From Limonium bicolor (lineage: Eukaryota > Streptophyta > Magnoliopsida > Caryophyllales > Plumbaginaceae): DNA of 64,000 nucleotides. The stretch lies in contig CM041780.1 of assembly GCA_023374045.1 (NCBI GenBank), positions 29,382,337 to 29,446,336 on the forward strand. Reading direction: 5' to 3'. The notes under the pieces were generated by a model. The model ran no database searches, had not been told where the DNA came from, and saw only the letters and a list, made by a program, of their open reading frames with translations. Each line of letters opens with the position of its first letter. The stretch's first letter is position 1. The position numbers and the translations under genes were made by a program. This document shows, piece after piece, positions 43,860-56,475 of the stretch.

Positions 43860-44875
43860 TTGAAAATCCGGGGGCGTAGTACTGGGATTATAGACGTTAT
43901 TCGGAAATATCGAATCATACTGTTATGTGGATTGACATATAGCGTTCATCGTATTGTTAGATCGCCCGTCAGACGTGCGCGCTCGAGAAAGCTTAGTGGT
44001 CTACACTGCACTACCTTGACACGGTGTACGGTATGTAAAGGGGTTTGATCCGAGTTGTCCTGGGGAATTCCTCGGACTCAGATTTGTTTGATAAATAACT
44101 TGTGTGAATGTATGTATGTGATTATGTGTGCGATGGTAGTTATGTTTACTGCATTATTTATTTATCCACGAACGTCCTACGGGACTAATATTACGTCGAC
44201 TATAGATCGACCTATACAAAACTACATATGCGAAATGTGTGATTGCGACCACCGTTGCCTGACCTAATACGCTAAGTATTACAAGTATGTAGTTATAACC
44301 TAAGTAAAACACTTAGGAATGGGACACGACATTGTCGGTCTCTAGAGCTTTGACTCGAACGTGAATACTACCTAGAATAATTCTAGACATGCGTAAGACC
44401 CATAGGGCAGCCAACAAATTAAGTGATGTTCTCCATAACTAAAACTGTAACTGACTATCTAACTAACGAAGTTAATAGTGGAGTGTGAATGAATGTGATG
44501 ATGTACCTTAATCCAGACAGTCACTGGCTGCTGGTCACGCGTATAGATCTCTTGGGTTATCCCGTATCGGGTTTACCCTAGTTAATCCTGAACGAACCTA
44601 GATAGATCGTCAAGCGGAGTGTGCTACCGTTGGCACCAGGCCCTTGGCCACCTAAATGGACGCCTTTACAAAGGCAAAGTGAATAGTCCCAGAGTCTTCG
44701 GATGATCAGGGCAGTGAGCACCTTGTGTGTACGTGGGACTACTGTCAAAGTGAGTATATTTCGGGTTGTCCTAATTGATGCCCGACAGTGCTAACCAAAT
44801 CAAATTATATATGAGGGCCCAGGGGGGCAGAATGATGTAATACGTAATGATGTGAATATACGTTGTATGAGTTAT
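43860..44875 (+). mobile_element. Left part of plus-strand Tekay-like LTR J
   Basis: Assigned because the Athila complex at 44881-61646, bounded by CAGTG, interrupts sequence that continues at 61652 and ends as a Tekay LTR at 62523. The 5' boundary is not defined; no TGAAATACCCC start is visible. Composition resembles the downstream part of the LTR at 3340-6795. Confidence 0.45.
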
Positions 44876-44880
44876 CAGTG

Positions 44881-46653
44881 TGCAAACGATTTATTTGGTA
44901 TATTAAAAGCCTAGAAATAATCCTAGAATTCAATAATTCAATAGATCGTCAGGTTGCAAAAATCCCGGTCGAAATAGTATAGCGAATTATGAAGCGACTG
45001 GGGTGTCAATCCACGGGACTTGATGTGGTAAGTCTTGCCTTAGATAATGGTTAACTCAAAAAGGGGTTTTTTTTTGGTTTTGGGTTTCACAATTAGCATA
45101 CAAGAAAGTAAATAGCAGATAAATTAAAGCGATAGTCTTAGGAGTGTGAACGGTACTCTAGGTTCAGGGAGTTGTTTCACTAGCTAGGCTCTCCATATTC
45201 TACTACTTGAGTGGAGACTTGGATCGGCTTGTAATTCTCAATTGTCTATTCTGTATTAAGTCTTAATTCCAGATAGCGCATCTAGACAGGACATGTAGTT
45301 CTAGTCTAGACCTAGCAAGTATATCTAGATGGTTTTATTGCACAGAATTACTAGTCTGGGTGGTCCGGACTAAAGCTCCTAGTGACTAATGTAATCTATC
45401 CGATTGCAATTATCACAGGTAACATGTTAATAGGACCATCAATGCTAATCACCTTATCTGATCATAACATGATTCGAGGGCTTATAATAAATTCATGACG
45501 TTTATTAAAAGCACTTAAAAGCATTAACCTGAACAATCCAAATTGTCTCAACAAGCAGCAAAATAATGCAGAGTTTAACTAATTACAACATCCCTTCCCC
45601 TAGAGTAAATCATTTTAGCTAGACATAGCGATCATAATAATAAATGAGAGAGAGTTAGAAGAAATCATCTGTTACGAAGAAATTCTTGCTCGCTCCGTCC
45701 TTTGTCCTTGCGCTGTGCTGGCTTGAAGGTTGGTCTTGGTGATAATGGAGTGAACTGGGTGAAATGGGGCCAAAGTGGAATTTTTGACGAGTTTTGTGAG
45801 GTGTCCGGCTAGAGAGGGTCGGACACAGAGTCAGACGTGAGATGTCCAGATCTGTCTGGGTCGGACGCGATCCGGACGTGGGTGGAATGAGTGTGTCCGG
45901 ATCCGGACAAGGGTCGGATACGACTAAAATCTGGTGAATGGATGCGGGATATGTGTGTGGGTGTGAGCGGAGGTTTACGGAGAAATTTAGTGAAATGAGC
46001 AGATGAATCGTGAATGAATGGATTAGTAAAGAGGAGAGGAGACTGTGAAGTCAGGTATGATTTGAGATGGAGCCTGGAGAAGAGTTTATATAGGATTAGA
46101 AATAAGAACAAAGGTTAGTGGATACAATTATTTGAGTATGGCCTTGTGTTAATAAATGTTGTAGTCGCCTCTGATAATTGCGCCGTCTGATAATTGCGCC
46201 GAAAGGCTAGTTATCTGCGCAGCGCATTTTTATTTTTCAATTCTGTGTGACGTTCGGATCGTGTCCGGATCGTGTCCGGATCCGGACGTGACATAGAGTT
46301 TTAGATCTGAAACGTGAACTCCGGATCTGGATTTTTAGGTCACGTCCGGCTTGTGTCCGGCCAAACAGATCCGGACAAGAGACGTCCGGCTTTGTGTCCG
46401 GCCAAACTAATCCGGACAAGACCAATTTTTATGTCTCTTCTCCTGATTTGTTCCCCGTTTGTTGTGTTGTAATCCTTATGATGTATAATCTTTATTTCCT
46501 GGGTTTTTCCTGTATTTAGCATATAAAATACATTAGTTCTTATCAAAACATCAATCTTAGGAAAAACACATAATAAGTGGGAAACATTGCCTGAATTGTT
46601 ACAAATTATATGGTATTTAAACCCTAAAAAGCCTATATGTTTCACACTTATCA
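44881..46653 (-). mobile_element. Athila LTR1 (3' LTR, 1773 bp)
   Basis: TGCAAACGATT to CACACTTATCA in plus coordinates. TATA-like CTATATAAAC on the minus strand at about 46085-46094. GC-rich TCCGG/CCGGA word clusters lie at about 45800-45930 and 46250-46420. The adjacent internal sequence GTGAGGAAGA on the minus strand is the PPT. Confidence 0.88.
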
Positions 46654-48048
46654 TCTTCCTCACACTTAAGCTTTTGCTTGTCCTCAAGCAAAATAGAAAT
46701 AAGAATATCTCTAAAACCGTCAAATATTCTCAATTTTAAACAAGTGCAGGGTGAAATCAAACAAAGTGATAAATGAAAGAATAATCTTGCTCTCTAGAGG
46801 TAGGTTTTCACAAACAGTGAAGCATGAGGAATTTTGTAAAGGCATAGAGAAACTAGATTGTAGAAAACAAGTTAACTTAGCTTGAGACTTTCCACCAATT
46901 TTCATTCCTCTAACCTTTGGATGACAAGGGGTGTGAAGTAATGCCTTATTCCGCAATACCTTTCAACACCACGTACTCATGATCAAAAACAAAAATTAAA
47001 CTGCAATAAACTTTTCTTTCCCATGCAAAAACATTCTTCTTCCAAGAACTATATACAAAACAAACGAATAATAGTGAATTGTAGAGTTATTCCATAACCC
47101 AAACTTTTCTCTCTATCCTTGTAACGGTGTTGGGCCAACTATCCCAGATCACGAGACCTTAGGTAGATAGGTGTTAAGACACCCTTAAGACTTAATAACC
47201 GGATAGACGAGGCCTGCTATTGTTAGGAAAAATTTTGATCAGTGGAGTACCTTGCCTTATCCTTTTCATTCCAAACATTCATTTCATTTCCAAGATCCCA
47301 TGCTAAAATAATCCGATTTCCACAACTAGCCAATCTACCATATTTTTTTTTGTAAAGAGAGTATTTTTAAATTAAACAATTTTTATACAAACCTCATCAA
47401 GCAAAAAGATTCCTACGGTTTTCACTTTGATTTAACATCACTCGGTGTGCACAGGCATTAGAGCAGCAAAAAGCAAGTGTGGTATTAAAGAACAATTAGC
47501 ATGTTTTCAGGGAAAGGTCTCTCCTTCCTCACACTTAAGAGGAGCAATGTCCTCATTGGTCAAAGAAGAAAAACAGGGAAAAGAGCTTTCAAAACATGCT
47601 ATACTAATAATAGATGCATATGCAATAATTTACCGTCAACGCAACAAAGGTGGAACATAAAATAAGTTAAAGGAGGAACTGAGACTCCCCTGGTGTTATG
47701 GATGGAGGAAGATGTTCTTCCTCACACTTGTTGTTTGGTAGGGGTCGAGATATTCCTCATGAGTCACAGACAGTAGGCGTGTTGTGCAGAGTAAAAGTTA
47801 CGAGTTTCCCAAGCCATTCGTTTCGCAGTAGATAGGACATGCAATTGAATCAGTGACGAATGCTGTACTGCTCAGAGAAACAAGAAACTTAGCAATTCAG
47901 AACAAGTACTGCCAAATATAACACCATCACTTCACCTGTTAGTTCCGTGTTTAACTGTTAGTTTTAATAGACCTAAAGGAAAGCAATGCAGAAAAATAGA
48001 AACGTAAAACAAATAAAATAAAAGAAAGCAGTAAAGAAATGATGGCTG
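46654..48048 (-). mobile_element. Athila 3' internal non-coding region
   Basis: From the PPT to the end of the downstream ORF. It begins with the conserved block (TCAAGCAAAA-type words) shared with family E and with 58240-59110. I see no coding signal; short frames such as 47445-47660 are also present in the non-coding copy and are not supported. Confidence 0.7.
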
Positions 48049-49377
48049 TCACTGAGGTGGTGGTGGTGGTGGAGGAGGTCTCGCGCCGAACTGGGTCATG
48101 AGCATCTGTAAGATCTGGGTGGTCTGGGTCTGATGAGCGGCTGTCTCTCTCTGCAAAGCATCACTGCGCTCCATGCGCCCTGCGAGCATAGTCTGTGCGT
48201 CGCGAATAGAAGTCTGCTCTGCCTGGAGGTGCTCCTGCGTCTGGCGGATGTCATCTATGCGTCCCTCCATGCGCACCTGGCGCTGCTGGACATCCCCGAA
48301 CTGCTGCTCCATCCCGCAAAGCGCTGCTCCATCCTCTGCTGCTGCTGGAGTAGGGCGTCCATCATAGTCTGCATCTCAGGTGGGATGCTCATCACTGGGG
48401 CCGTGGGGGGCGCCATGGTAGCAGTGGCTGGAGTAGAGCTGGAACTCAGATGTACCAGCGGATCCTAGGCCTGAGCTGCCCTTCACCCAGCTGCCGTCGT
48501 CGAGGCGTAAGAAGCCCCATCTCCTAAAGGTCGTAAGGGAGATGGGTGTCTCACCCTCCCTCACCGCCATATCAGTGAAGATCTCCTCGGGGAGGGTAGA
48601 GACAAGAAGATGCTGGATGAAGATAGGAAAGATAGGGGTAATCTTCTTCTTCTTCGTCCACAGATATGTCACCACCTTATGCAGCTGCCTGAACATGACG
48701 AATGGGATCGAGATCTGCTGAGCTGGTGGATGTGGTGAGGGCAGGAGGTAGTCTAGGAGCACTCAATCCTCGTCAGAAGCATCATTCCCAGCCTGAGGCC
48801 GGATCTGATGACTGAGGATCTCTGCTAGGGTCCTCTAGGGAAGGGAAAGAAGTATAGCATACGGGAGTACAGCCTTACTCTCCTCACCCCGTCGGCGAGT
48901 AGTACTCCCGACCTCTCGTAACCACCTAGTCTTACTTCCCCTAAGCGCGTCCTCCGTAAACTCTCGATCTGAGTCCGAATTATCCGGAAGAAGTAAAAGA
49001 TCAGCAAAGGTCTTAGGGGTTACCTCCACCTGGAACTGGCGTACGTAGGATGTAATGCTGTGTGTCGTGTCTGACGCCACAGCATTGGCGTAGAACTCGC
49101 GTACCAGCTCTCGAGAGAATACTCCCACGCCCATGCGCAATATGCTGGTGGCCCCTATACCCTCGAATATGGCTGAAAGCCCGGCCTCAGTTGCTGCCTC
49201 GTCGGTGATGCGCCTCTCGATGACGAAGGCTCCACCTTGATCGTACCAAGCCCGAGTGGCTGCCGATCGGAATCCATCATCGCGTAGTGGGGCCTGGGCT
49301 GGCTCTGACTGATCGTCAGGGCGTGGGTTCCTCGAAGAGGACCCTCTGCGTGTAGGACCACCTCTAGTGCGAGCCAT
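48049..49377 (-). pseudogene. Athila downstream ORF (env position), plant-transposon-protein type
   Basis: Starts MARTRGGPTRRGSSSRNPRP at 49377 and resembles the conserved plant retrotransposon ORF found after integrase in Athila-like elements (AWYDQGGAFVIERRITDE, FSRELVREFYANAV, VTPKTFADLL). Stops TAG (about 48834) and TGA (about 48764) interrupt it, and a frameshift near 48390 precedes a glutamine-rich, probably coiled-coil tail (DDIRQTQEHLQAEQTSIRDA) ending in polyproline. I see no signal peptide or membrane segment, so a true envelope role is doubtful. The ATG directly follows a splice-acceptor-like TATCTGATAG. Confidence 0.8.
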
Positions 49378-49390
49378 CTATCAGATAAAA
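49378..49390 (-). promoter_or_regulatory. Splice acceptor immediately before the downstream ORF
   Basis: The minus strand reads GTGTTTTATCTGATAG|ATG, a U-rich tract with AG at 49378-49379 abutting the start codon. This suggests expression from a spliced subgenomic RNA. Confidence 0.5.
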
Positions 49391-50649
49391 CACAAGCAGT
49401 AAGAGAAGAGAAGTAACAGCTACACCAAAACCTGAAACCAATCGAGCAGCATGTTCGATTTGAACATATTCTTTCACACAGTTTATTTGAGAAACAAGGC
49501 ATTAAAACAGCCAAACATTGCACACTATAACATTAAACAGGACAACAATCACCTAGGAACAATTGCAGAAAAATTCGAAAAATTTCAACATGTCCGAATC
49601 CACGTCCGGGTCAACTCAGCCGGACGCAGATCCGGACGCACATAAACCCTAGAAAATTCTCACCGCGAACAGAGAATTCAAAAACGCACAAAAAACATCC
49701 AAATGCGCACACATTTAACCAGAAAAACGCACAAATTCTCCAAAGAACTTCACCATTCTCATCCCAATTAACAATTTAACAACAACACTACCTATTCTTC
49801 TCGATTTGACAGAACAAAATTCAAAATTATTACAGTCGATCAAAAACCTGGTTCGATGTGATTTATTTTAGGAATTTAACGGGGAGAACGGGCGTCGATG
49901 GTGGTCAGGCGTCGGCGGTTTAGGGGCGCGAGGTGGCCTGGTGATTTCCGGTGATGCAGTGGTGGAGGTGAGCGACGAAAATGGAAGAAGGGAGAATGGA
50001 GTTAGGTGTTTTGGGGTTTCTGGGTGCGAGGCGTCGGGAGGAAGAAGGTAGCCGAGAAAAGAAAAGAGAAAAAGAAAGAGAAAGAAAAATTAAAACCGGC
50101 GCCTGATTTAGTCTTGTCCGGATGAAGTCCGGATCCGGACGTGACTTGTTTGTTTCCGTGACCGGATTTGTGTCCGGCTAAGTTTAGCCGGACACGTTAA
50201 AACGCTCTTTTTTTTAATAAATTAAATTAAAAACCACTACTCTAAAATACCTCATTCATAAAAATGAAACATTACCACAAAGAATCAAAATAAAAAACAA
50301 AGCACACGAAATGCATAATTTAAATAGCAAGAGTGTTTAAGGACTCCCTGATCCTTGATGAACTTTGCCATGATTCTTCCTCACACTTGAGTTCAGTTTA
50401 GCAGTAGAGTGAAGTACCTGAAAGATTAAATCTGCAAAACCAGAAGAACTTAAGTGGAACCAGGTAAAACCATTAGTATAAAGTAAGATCCTTGGCTCTT
50501 TCAATTTGCACAGCAGTGATTAACACTTCGCTAAATAAGAACAAAAGAAGAAAATAATTAACTAAGCCAAGGAAGAGATACAAACCGGTGGGTTGCCTCC
50601 CACCAAGCTGCCCGGAGTTAAAGTCTCTGGCTAGACTTTACAGATATGG
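49391..50649 (-). other. Spacer between integrase and downstream ORF
   Basis: No gene seen. It contains CCGG-word patches at about 49590-49640 and 50110-50200 (TCCGGATCCGGAC, CCGGCTAAGTTTAGCCGG) and a stretch at 49870-50090 that is G/A-rich on the plus strand. Confidence 0.6.
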
Positions 50650-52070
50650 TCAAGGAGGGCCACCACAGCAGCTAGCAATGGCTTTCTTCAGTCTGAAATA
50701 CCATTGCGGGCGTGGCTTCTTGGATGTTTTGGGAGTCGGTGCTGCAATACAGATAGCAGAGATAGAATTTATGGAATTGGAGCTTTCAATCAAGGATATA
50801 CCTGGTGCAGGAGGCTGAGAAAAGGTATCGCCTAGGTACTTCTTTAGTCGAGCACCATTCACTTTGAAAACTTCTCCTGTCTTGTTCTCTAGCTCGTAGG
50901 CACCATAAGTAGTGATCCCCACAACTTTGAATGGACCTGCCCAATGTGATTTCAACTTACCAGGAAAGAGGCGTAGCCTGGAATTATAGAGCAGCACTAG
51001 ATCCCCTACTTTGAATTCTCTCTTATGAATCATCTGATCATGGATTCTCTTTGTGCGCTCCTTATAAATTCTAGAACTGTCATAGGCTTGCTCTCTAAGT
51101 TCCTCGAGTTCAGATAGTTGAAATTTCCATTTCTCTCCAGCAGTGTGCAGATCAAAATTCAGGGCTTTCAATGCCCAGTAAGCTTTGTGCTCTAATTCGA
51201 CTGGAAGATGGCAAGCTTTCCCATACACAAGTTTAAAAGGAGACATCCCTATAGGAGTCTTGAAAGTAGTCCGATATGCCCACAGAGCGTCATCTAGTTT
51301 AACTGACCAATCCTTCCTTGATGCATTTATAGTCTTCTGTAGGATCCATTTTAGCTCCCGATTAGTCACTTCTGCCAGACCATTAGTTTGGGGGTGGTAA
51401 GGTAATGCTACCTTGTGGGTCACCCCATATTTAGTCATTAGGGAATCGAAGGCTCGGTTGTAGAAGTGAGAGCCACCATCACTGATAATTGCCCTGGGCA
51501 CCCCGAATCTGGTGAATATGTGTTTCTTTAGGAATTTCACCACTGTTTTGGAATCAGCATTGTGGCATGGAATAGCTTCTACCCACTTGGAGACATAATC
51601 TACAGCTACTAGAATGTATTGGTTGCCATGAGATGAAGGAAAAGGGCCTGTGAAATCTATGCCCCAAACATCAAAAAGTTCTACCTCAAGAATACCTTTT
51701 TGTGGCATCTCATGCTTTCTAGAGATGTTTCCCATCCTCTGACAGGGATCACAATGGGAACAGAAATGGTGGACATCTTTATGTAGAGTAGGCCAATAGA
51801 ATCCACACTCCAATATCTTTGCAGCTGTTCTTGTATACCCATGATGGCCATCTGCCTCTTTAGCTTGACAGAATTCGATTACACTCTGGATCTCCTTATC
51901 TGGAAGACATCTCCTCATCAAGCCATCAGCACAGATCCTAAACAGATATGGATCCTCCCAGATATAGTGGCGGGTTTCTGACAAGAATTTCTTCCTCTGG
52001 TTATAGCTGTAGTCATGAGGAATTAAACCAGTACCCAGATAATTGACTAAGTCAACGTACCATGGTTCAT
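50650..52070 (-). pseudogene. Athila integrase
   Basis: The best-preserved frame in the window: 444 open codons from 51984, with the same frame running upstream through [10 protein letters not shown]. Zinc region [22 protein letters not shown]. Core D in [12 protein letters not shown] in [12 protein letters not shown] in [17 protein letters not shown]: complete DDE. GPY-type C-terminal domain ([18 protein letters not shown]). There is no chromodomain, as expected for Athila. It is upstream of the env-position ORF. Confidence 0.93.
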
Positions 52071-52577
52071 CTACTTTTCTAATCTTGAAGACCGTCTCAT
52101 CAGGGAAGAATTTGTTGATTGGGATTCCATCATCAGGGATATCAAGCCTAGACAGGTGATCAGCAACTCCGTTCTGCTTCCCTTTTTATCCACAACTTCT
52201 AAATTAAATTCTTGGAGAAGTAGGATCCACCTCAGAAGTCTTGGTTTCGATTCATTCTTTTGAAAAAGGTACTTGAGGGCTGAATGATCAGTGTGGACTA
52301 TCACCTTGCTTCCAAGCACATATGGTCGAAACTTGTCCAGAGCAAACACCACAGCTAGCAATTCCTTCTCTGTAGTAGTATAATTTTTCTGTACGTCAAT
52401 AAAGGTCTTGCTAGCATAGGTGATTACCCTCAGCATCTTGTCTTTCTTCTGACACAGTGCAGCGCCCACAGCATAGTCGCTTGCATCCGTCATGATCTCA
52501 AATGGTTCAGACCAATCTGGTGGGACCACAATTGGTGCTGAGCAGAGCTTCTCTTTGATGGTCTGAAATGCTGTCAA
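52071..52577 (-). pseudogene. Athila RNase H
   Basis: Catalytic pattern in [29 protein letters not shown] and [11 protein letters not shown]. It is frame-shifted near 52185: the expected ADHLSRL end is in another frame. It degrades RNA in RNA-DNA hybrids during cDNA synthesis. Confidence 0.9.
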
Positions 52578-53421
52578 GCACTCCTCTGTGAACTGAAATT
52601 TGATATCCTTCTGAAGCAGGTCTGACAGGGGTTTAGCAATTTTTGAGAAGTCCTGTATAAACCTCCTGTAAAACCCATGACATAAGGAAAGATCCTACAT
52701 CTTTAACTGAAGTTGGTGGGGGCAGTTTTTCTATTACCTCTATCTTGGCCTTGTCTACCTAGAGGCCTTCCCTTGACACCTTATGCCCAAGCACAATTCC
52801 TTCTTGTACCATGAAATGGCACTTCTCCCAATTCAGCACTAAGTTCGTGTCCTCACAGCGAGCCAAGATCTGGTCAAATTGCTCCAGACAAACATCGAAG
52901 CTTTGTCCATAGACAGAGAAGTCATCCATGAAAACTTCGATACTTTTCTCAATAAACTCATTAAAAATAGCCATCATACATCACTGAAATGTGGCTGGAG
53001 CATTGCAGAGACCAAAGGGCATCCTCCTGTATGCAAAAGTACCATAAGGACAGGTGAAAGTAGTCTTCTCCTGATCTTCTGGCACAATGGGAATCTGGAA
53101 ATAACCACTGTACCCATCAAGGAAGCAGTAGAACTCCTTCCCAGCTAACCGCTCCAACATTTGATCAATAAACGGTAGTGGAAAGTGGTCCTTCCTTGTG
53201 GCCTCATTCAAGCGCCGGTAATCGATGCACATCCTCCAACCTGTGGTTTGTCTCTGAGGTACCAATTCACCTTTCTCATTGAGCACTGCAACTATCCCCC
53301 CTTTCTTTGGAACAACCTGGACTGGAGAAACCCACTGGCTGTCAGAAATAGGGTAGATGATACCTGCATCAAGGAGCTTCAGTACTTCGGCCTTGACCAC
53401 CTCCTTTAGATTTGGATTCAA
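52578..53421 (-). pseudogene. Athila reverse transcriptase
   Basis: SPVQVVPKKGGIVAV, WRMCIDYRRLNEATRKDHFP, FYCFLDGYSGYFQIPI, MPFGLCNAPATFQ, then a TGA at about 52978-52980, then MMAIFNEFIEKSIEVFMDDF containing catalytic FMDD. The stop stands where the family normally has arginine, consistent with CGA to TGA. The thumb follows to 52578 with a frameshift near 52740 or 52680. Confidence 0.92.
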
Positions 53422-53427
53422 CCTTCT

Positions 53428-54310
53428 CTAGGGTTGTCTCACTGCCTTGTAATTCTCCTCCATATTAATCCAGTGTGCGCAGAAACCCGGATTGATCCCC
53501 TTGATATCAGCAACTGTCCAACCCATGGCACTTTTATGTTTCTTTAGCACCTCCAGAAGTCTAGTTTCCTGTGAAATAGACAAAGATGCAGAGATAATAA
53601 CAGGCAGGGTGTTACCCTCTGCCAAGAAAACATATTTAAGATGGGAAGGGAGAGATTTAAGTTCCAGGGTAGGAGGCTTCTCTATTGAAGGTATGGGTCT
53701 TTGGATGGATCGATCCAACTTTTCTACAGCAGGAGAGGAGGAACGAAAGTATGATTTCCCTTGATTTAGCTGCTGGACGACCGAGGCCATCTCAAAGCTG
53801 TCTTTGTCATCCTCAATGGATCGACTTATTACCTGCTCTAAAGTATCAGAAAACTTAAACAAAGCATTAAAAGAATCAATACTCCTATAGGTGTAGTCAT
53901 CATCAAGATCATAAGAATTATCAATTAAATCAGCAGAGAAAACAGCTTGAGAAGAAGTGTTTTTCTGCATCATCTTATTTATATCAAAGCTTAATTCTTC
54001 ATCATGAAATTTCAAGGTAATCTTTCCCTTGTCAACATCAATAACAGTCTTTGCAGTTCTAAGGAAAGGTCTACCAAGAATCAGAGGTACCTCAACATCT
54101 TCATCCATGTCAAGGATCACAAAATCAGCGGGGAAGAAAAATTTACCCACACTAACAACTACATTTTCAACCATACCTCTTGGTGTGATCGATGATCTAT
54201 CAGCTACTGGAGTCTGAAATGAATGGGAACGAGCTCACCCGCATGAAGCTTTTTAAACATGGTGTATGGCATCAGGTTGATGCTCGCTCCTAGATCGCAG
54301 AGACCGTATC
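53428..54310 (-). pseudogene. Athila aspartic protease and linker
   Basis: The active-site stretch CDLGASINLMPYTMFKKL reads at about 54240-54298, in a frame separated by an indel from the following 248 open codons (FVILDMDEDVEVPLILGRPF). The linker to RT is acidic and poorly conserved. DLGAS is the usual Athila form of the DTG/DSG motif. Confidence 0.88.
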
Positions 54311-54521
54311 CGCAATCCATGTCTCCAATTGAACAGGGATGATGGGCTGACCAGGATCACCACGCTTTGGAGGCAGCTTCTGTCGGATAGCTGCTGAACA
54401 GGTTTCGGTCAGCTGGATGGTGTCCTTTCCTTATATTTCCTCTTATTCGAAATCAGATCCTTCACAAATTTAGCATAATTTGGCATCTGCTTAATCGCAT
54501 CAATAAGAGGAATATTGATAG

Positions 54522-56261
54522 TCAGCTTTCAAAAACATCTAAAAATCTTCCAAATTGCTCATCGAGCTCTCGCTCTTTGAGTCGGTTTGGAAACAGAAGT
54601 TCTTTTGCAGATATTTTTCCCTTTGTATTTTTAACAGCAGTTGAAAGAGAGGAAGAAGGAATAGGAGCCTGGGTCTCCTCAGAAACTACCTCAGAAGGGG
54701 TAGGATGCCCTGATGGTGCACCGGCGGTATTAGAAAGAGGCTCGGTCTTCATCAGTACGGCTCCCTGTCACTTTGTCTTTGGTTAAGTTCCTTCGCTTCT
54801 CAGGGTAACTGCTGCTGCTTCTTCAGAATCCTCACAGTCTTCGTCTGAGACCGACACTGCCTTCAACTGCTCCTTTGGATTGGTTTCTGGTTGGGAAGGC
54901 AATGATCCAGAAGGTCTCTGCTGTAGGAGGAATTGAGTCAACTGACTCATTGTTCCTTGCATCTCCACCATGGCATTCTCTAACTTCTGGTTGATTACCG
55001 TTTGCTGTTCCTGAGAAGCCATTAGTTTATCCACCATCTCCCTCAGCTGGCATTGTTTGAGCTCAACGATGGTTGCTGAGCTTGAGGCTGTTGTGGCCGG
55101 AATTGATTATATTGAGGCCTAACAAAGCCGGGTGGTCCCCCCTGGTTCGTCCTCTGAGGTTGCATTTGATGTGAATTCAGTGCATTGTTCGGATTTCCGT
55201 ACCTCAGGTTTTGGTGCTGATTCTGCACCCAGGGTTGCCTGTTGTTGAACTGGCCTATGACATTGGCCTCCTCGGTTTGCCTCATCTCGGCTACTAATGG
55301 GCAGTCCTCATAATCGTGTGCATCCCCACACTGAGAGCAGCAAGCTTCGTTGGTACTTCTAGAGATTTTCTTGGCGGATTGCTTGGAGGTCGGCCCCATG
55401 GTGAGCTGCTCGAGCATTTTTGCCATGCTTCCCATCGTAGTCTTTATCTGTGCTTGCTCGGCGGCTAGCTGTTCCATCATTGGGTCTGGGGCTCGGGAAG
55501 AACTATGACCTATTGAGAATACTCGCCCTCTATTGCTGCTCCATTGGCGAAGCTCTTCGCAGTAAGACTCCATATATGCCATGAAGTCCTCCCCACTTTT
55601 TGCTAGCAGGTTTCCTCCTGACCATGGTGAGGACACTGGCGAAGTAGTTCCTTGAATCGATCCCACACCTCACAGACTGTCTCATTACCCATCTGTCTGA
55701 ATGCCATCAGGTCGGCAATCATTTGTCGTGTCCTAAAAATGGGGATGTACTTCTCGTAGAATTTGTCCGTCATCTGTTCCCAGGTGGTAATGATGGCTGG
55801 CGGTAATCGATGGAACCATTTCGAAGCTTCCCAAAGAGGCTGTGTTGGAATAGGCTCAGTCTGGCATACTCCTCCAATCCTTGTGATAAACCCAGGGAGT
55901 CCAAGTGCACCAGAAACCGATGTACATGATCTAATGCATCCGCTGGGTCGGCACCTGAGAATGTTCCTGCAGGATGATTTCGAACAGCATTTAATTGGTG
56001 AGAGGGTTTTACCTTTTGCCAATCGGCTACAAGTTCTGCAGTTAGATTTTGCAGAACCACTGGGCCCCTTCTTGGCGTGGCTGGTGGTCTGTTTATCCTT
56101 CCTATTGTGTATTGGGTCACTGCACCTCCTCCAATTTGATCATGATTTGCTGCCATATTGAAGTCAAGCTGCCTTCTTGCTCTCAGAGCTTGGAGGTAGA
56201 CTCTTTCGATTTCGGGATCGAAGTCTGTATCCGGGGGACCAGTTGAACGCGTCCTGCGCAT
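54522..56261 (-). pseudogene. Athila gag
   Basis: From MRRTRSTGPP at 56261: capsid with NPAGTFSG-like region (NHPAGTFSGADPADALDHVH), then WEQMTDKFYEKYIP and RFKELLRQCPHHG in a second frame. A third frame carries coiled-coil glutamine-rich sequence, one knuckle CSQCGDAHDYEDC and a Q/P/N-rich tail. The AVTLR motif and a KELLFPNRLK stretch close the gag-protease linker. At least three frameshifts. Order and motifs are typical Athila. Confidence 0.9.
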
Positions 56262-56454
56262 CCACTAGGTGCTTATAATCAGGAAGAGAAAAAGGAACAA
56301 AATGCGTGAGTTTTAAAGTAATGAAAAACACTTGTATAAAAATGGCACACAAAATAATTTATAAACAAAATATATTACAAAACAAACGATTATAAATAGT
56401 GTGTTGCAATAGAGTAACGAATTAACCAAGGCTAGGGACTAGTCAAAAGTCAAG

Positions 56455-56472
56455 TCCCCGGCAACGGCGCCA
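56455..56472 (-). promoter_or_regulatory. Athila primer-binding site (tRNA-Asp)
   Basis: Minus strand TGGCGCCGTTGCCGGGGA, three bases from LTR2. Confidence 0.88.
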
Positions 56473-56475
56473 TTT

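Noticed and set aside
47445..47660. 71-codon frame starting MCTGIRAAKSKCGI
   Set aside because: The same start occurs at 59032 in the non-coding unit and the downstream sequence then diverges completely; it lies in the PPT-side non-coding region.
48049..49377. True envelope glycoprotein
   Set aside because: It has only positional similarity; no signal peptide, fusion peptide or transmembrane segment is visible.
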